From NCBI GenBank assembly GCA_016200895.1, contig JACQDX010000128.1, positions 60,482 through 124,481 on the forward strand: 64,000 bases of DNA, given 5' to 3'. The notes beneath the pieces are model-generated. The model was not told the origin of the DNA and searched no databases. It worked only from the letters and a program-made list of their open reading frames with translations. Source of the DNA: Burkholderiales bacterium (lineage in GTDB: Bacteria; Pseudomonadota; Gammaproteobacteria; Burkholderiales; Burkholderiaceae_D). Within the stretch, counting starts at the first letter, position 1. Each line of letters starts with the position of its first letter. The position numbers and the translations under genes were made by a program. Positions 63,207 to 64,000 of this stretch are shown piece after piece.

Positions 63207-63707
63207 ATGAAATTATTATTTAATAAAAATTTGTTTGTAATAGTCTTTTTATTTTCACATATGCTTGCGCAAGCAAAAAATACTCTTGACATAAGAGTGT
63301 GTGATGAATTGAAAATGTTTTCACAAGGTATTGAGGTTGGGGAGAGTCGAAAAATTACTTTTATTACTGAAGATGGAAAAGGTATATTTCCGCAGAAATT
63401 TTGTAAACATTCTACTGCTGACGAAAGAGGTATAAGATTTTGCGAGTGGCTAAGTGTGAACTCATCTTCCGAATATATGGAAAGCAACATAACTCGGATC
63501 ATTTCATGTATTACAAATAGTAAAAATATTTTCAGTAAAAAAATTCGGATAAATGAATTGATAGGTAAATTCACAATTTCAGATCCTTTCATTGAAGTTC
63601 TAAATATTGACGTAGACTTTGAATATTATTTCAATAGTGTTTCAAAAAATGGAAGGAATTATTTTTCCATTACTGTTCGTGGAGTGAATAATTCTGACGA
63701 TGATTGA
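63207..63707 (+). CDS. Small exported protein, candidate immunity protein
   Basis: A 166-residue AT-rich gene starting 20 bp after the Rhs tip gene, with AAAGG eight bases before the ATG. The N-terminus is a signal peptide (NLFVIVFLFSHMLAQA), so the protein is periplasmic. It has four cysteines (VCDELK, KFCKHS, RFCEWL, ISCITN) that could form disulfides and a C-terminal beta strand region (FEYYFNSVSKNGRNYFSITVRGV). No family was recognised. Its place directly behind a variable toxin tip and its matching low GC are typical of immunity genes; an exported immunity protein implies a toxin acting in the periplasm. Confidence 0.6.
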   Translation: MKLLFNKNLFVIVFLFSHMLAQAKNTLDIRVCDELKMFSQGIEVGESRKITFITEDGKGIFPQKFCKHSTADERGIRFCEWLSVNSSSEYMESNITRIISCITNSKNIFSKKIRINELIGKFTISDPFIEVLNIDVDFEYYFNSVSKNGRNYFSITVRGVNNSDDD

Positions 63708-64000
63708 AAAGAGTTAGCGTATTCGATGGGCTTGTAAAATATCGATGTAAACTCTTTAAAACTGGTAGCGAGTGTTGACGCGATCGGAGCTCATAAAAAT
63801 ATTTGTGTAAATTCTCTTGAAGCTGTTGGTGAATGTTTATGCACTACTCCAAGTAGTCATCATCAACCAGCAGCGCCAGCCAGACCCTGACCCTAAAAAC
63901 CCAGGCAGGCGTCCTCAACCTGCCTGCTGTTACGCACGCCGCTTCCATCGTACTCCCACCCAAATTGCCATCGTACGATTTTGGCAAGATTGAGCCGGGA
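63708..64000. other. Degraded region after the Rhs locus, with repeats
   Basis: No intact gene to the window end. It contains two 60-bp-spaced imperfect copies starting with AAAATAT (63736 and 63796); in one frame both would read NIxVNSL, suggesting a decayed coding repeat. A copy of part of the last Rhs module lies at 63866-63927. The sequence after 63928 differs from that module. Confidence 0.5.
63866..63927 (+). repeat. Fragment duplicated from the last Rhs module
   Basis: About 62 bases match 61101-61160 (from ACCAGC to CTGCCTGC) with only three substitutions plus one three-base insertion; similarity stops sharply on both sides. It may be the remnant of a second Rhs module displaced by cassette exchange. 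Confidence 0.8.

Overview
The window looks like chromosomal DNA of a betaproteobacterium of the Burkholderiales, probably Oxalobacteraceae and perhaps Undibacterium-like. This is inferred from moderate GC, the gene order folD-prlC-glutaredoxin-holC, the narK/kinase-phosphatase/nirBD/nasA nitrate block and the gene content. No rRNA, tRNA, CRISPR array or intact insertion sequence was seen.

Layout. 1-2 kb: 3' end of an M20-type amidohydrolase with a strong terminator, then two small unknown genes. 2-3.8 kb: an XRE/ImmA-type metallopeptidase and a PIN-domain protein forming a toxin-antitoxin-like pair, with TTCATG operator-like sites at the promoter. 4.2-5.8 kb: a 5'-truncated LysR gene, then a MerR regulator and a quinone reductase-like flavoprotein joined by a long-spacer MerR-type promoter. 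5.8-11.3 kb: a large GAF/PAS histidine kinase downstream of a HAMP/degenerate GGDEF/EAL phosphodiesterase. 11.5-20.9 kb: assimilatory nitrate block, with narK and a PP2C-Ser/Thr kinase fusion leftward and nirB-nirD-nasA-acetyltransferase rightward. The two halves diverge from facing sigma-54 promoters with TGGTGCA elements between them. 20.9-21.9 kb: a LysE-type exporter and a GFA-family protein.

22.3-32.2 kb: a five-gene rightward operon of a TpsB transporter, a TPR-CHAT caspase-like protein, a TpsA exoprotein, a CHASE2-class III adenylate cyclase and a FecR-like protein. It ends in a strong bidirectional terminator and is one of the two most unusual loci here.

32.2-53.4 kb is mostly housekeeping: a GAF/MshEN protein, M13 peptidase, a divergent MocR regulator facing osmC-paiB-GNAT, leuA, lgt with a LysR gene, a c-type cytochrome, an orphan LivK-like binding protein facing an Lrp regulator, dadA, and the folD-prlC-glutaredoxin-holC-unknown operon. 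Upstream of leuA lies an unannotated 52-codon leader peptide with 11 leucines in its last 25 residues and mutually exclusive hairpins, a classic attenuator layout. Part of its leucine run comes from a 15-bp tandem duplication.

53.8-64 kb: a TonB-dependent receptor, then an Rhs/YD-repeat locus split into consecutive reading frames, three of which carry their own signal peptides. The first is broken by one extra A. The last has Ig-like domains, the conserved Rhs C-terminal core and an AT-rich tip with an HxH motif resembling JAB metalloproteases, followed by a small AT-rich exported protein that is a candidate immunity protein. A 60-bp copy of part of the last Rhs module lies beyond it, suggesting cassette recombination.
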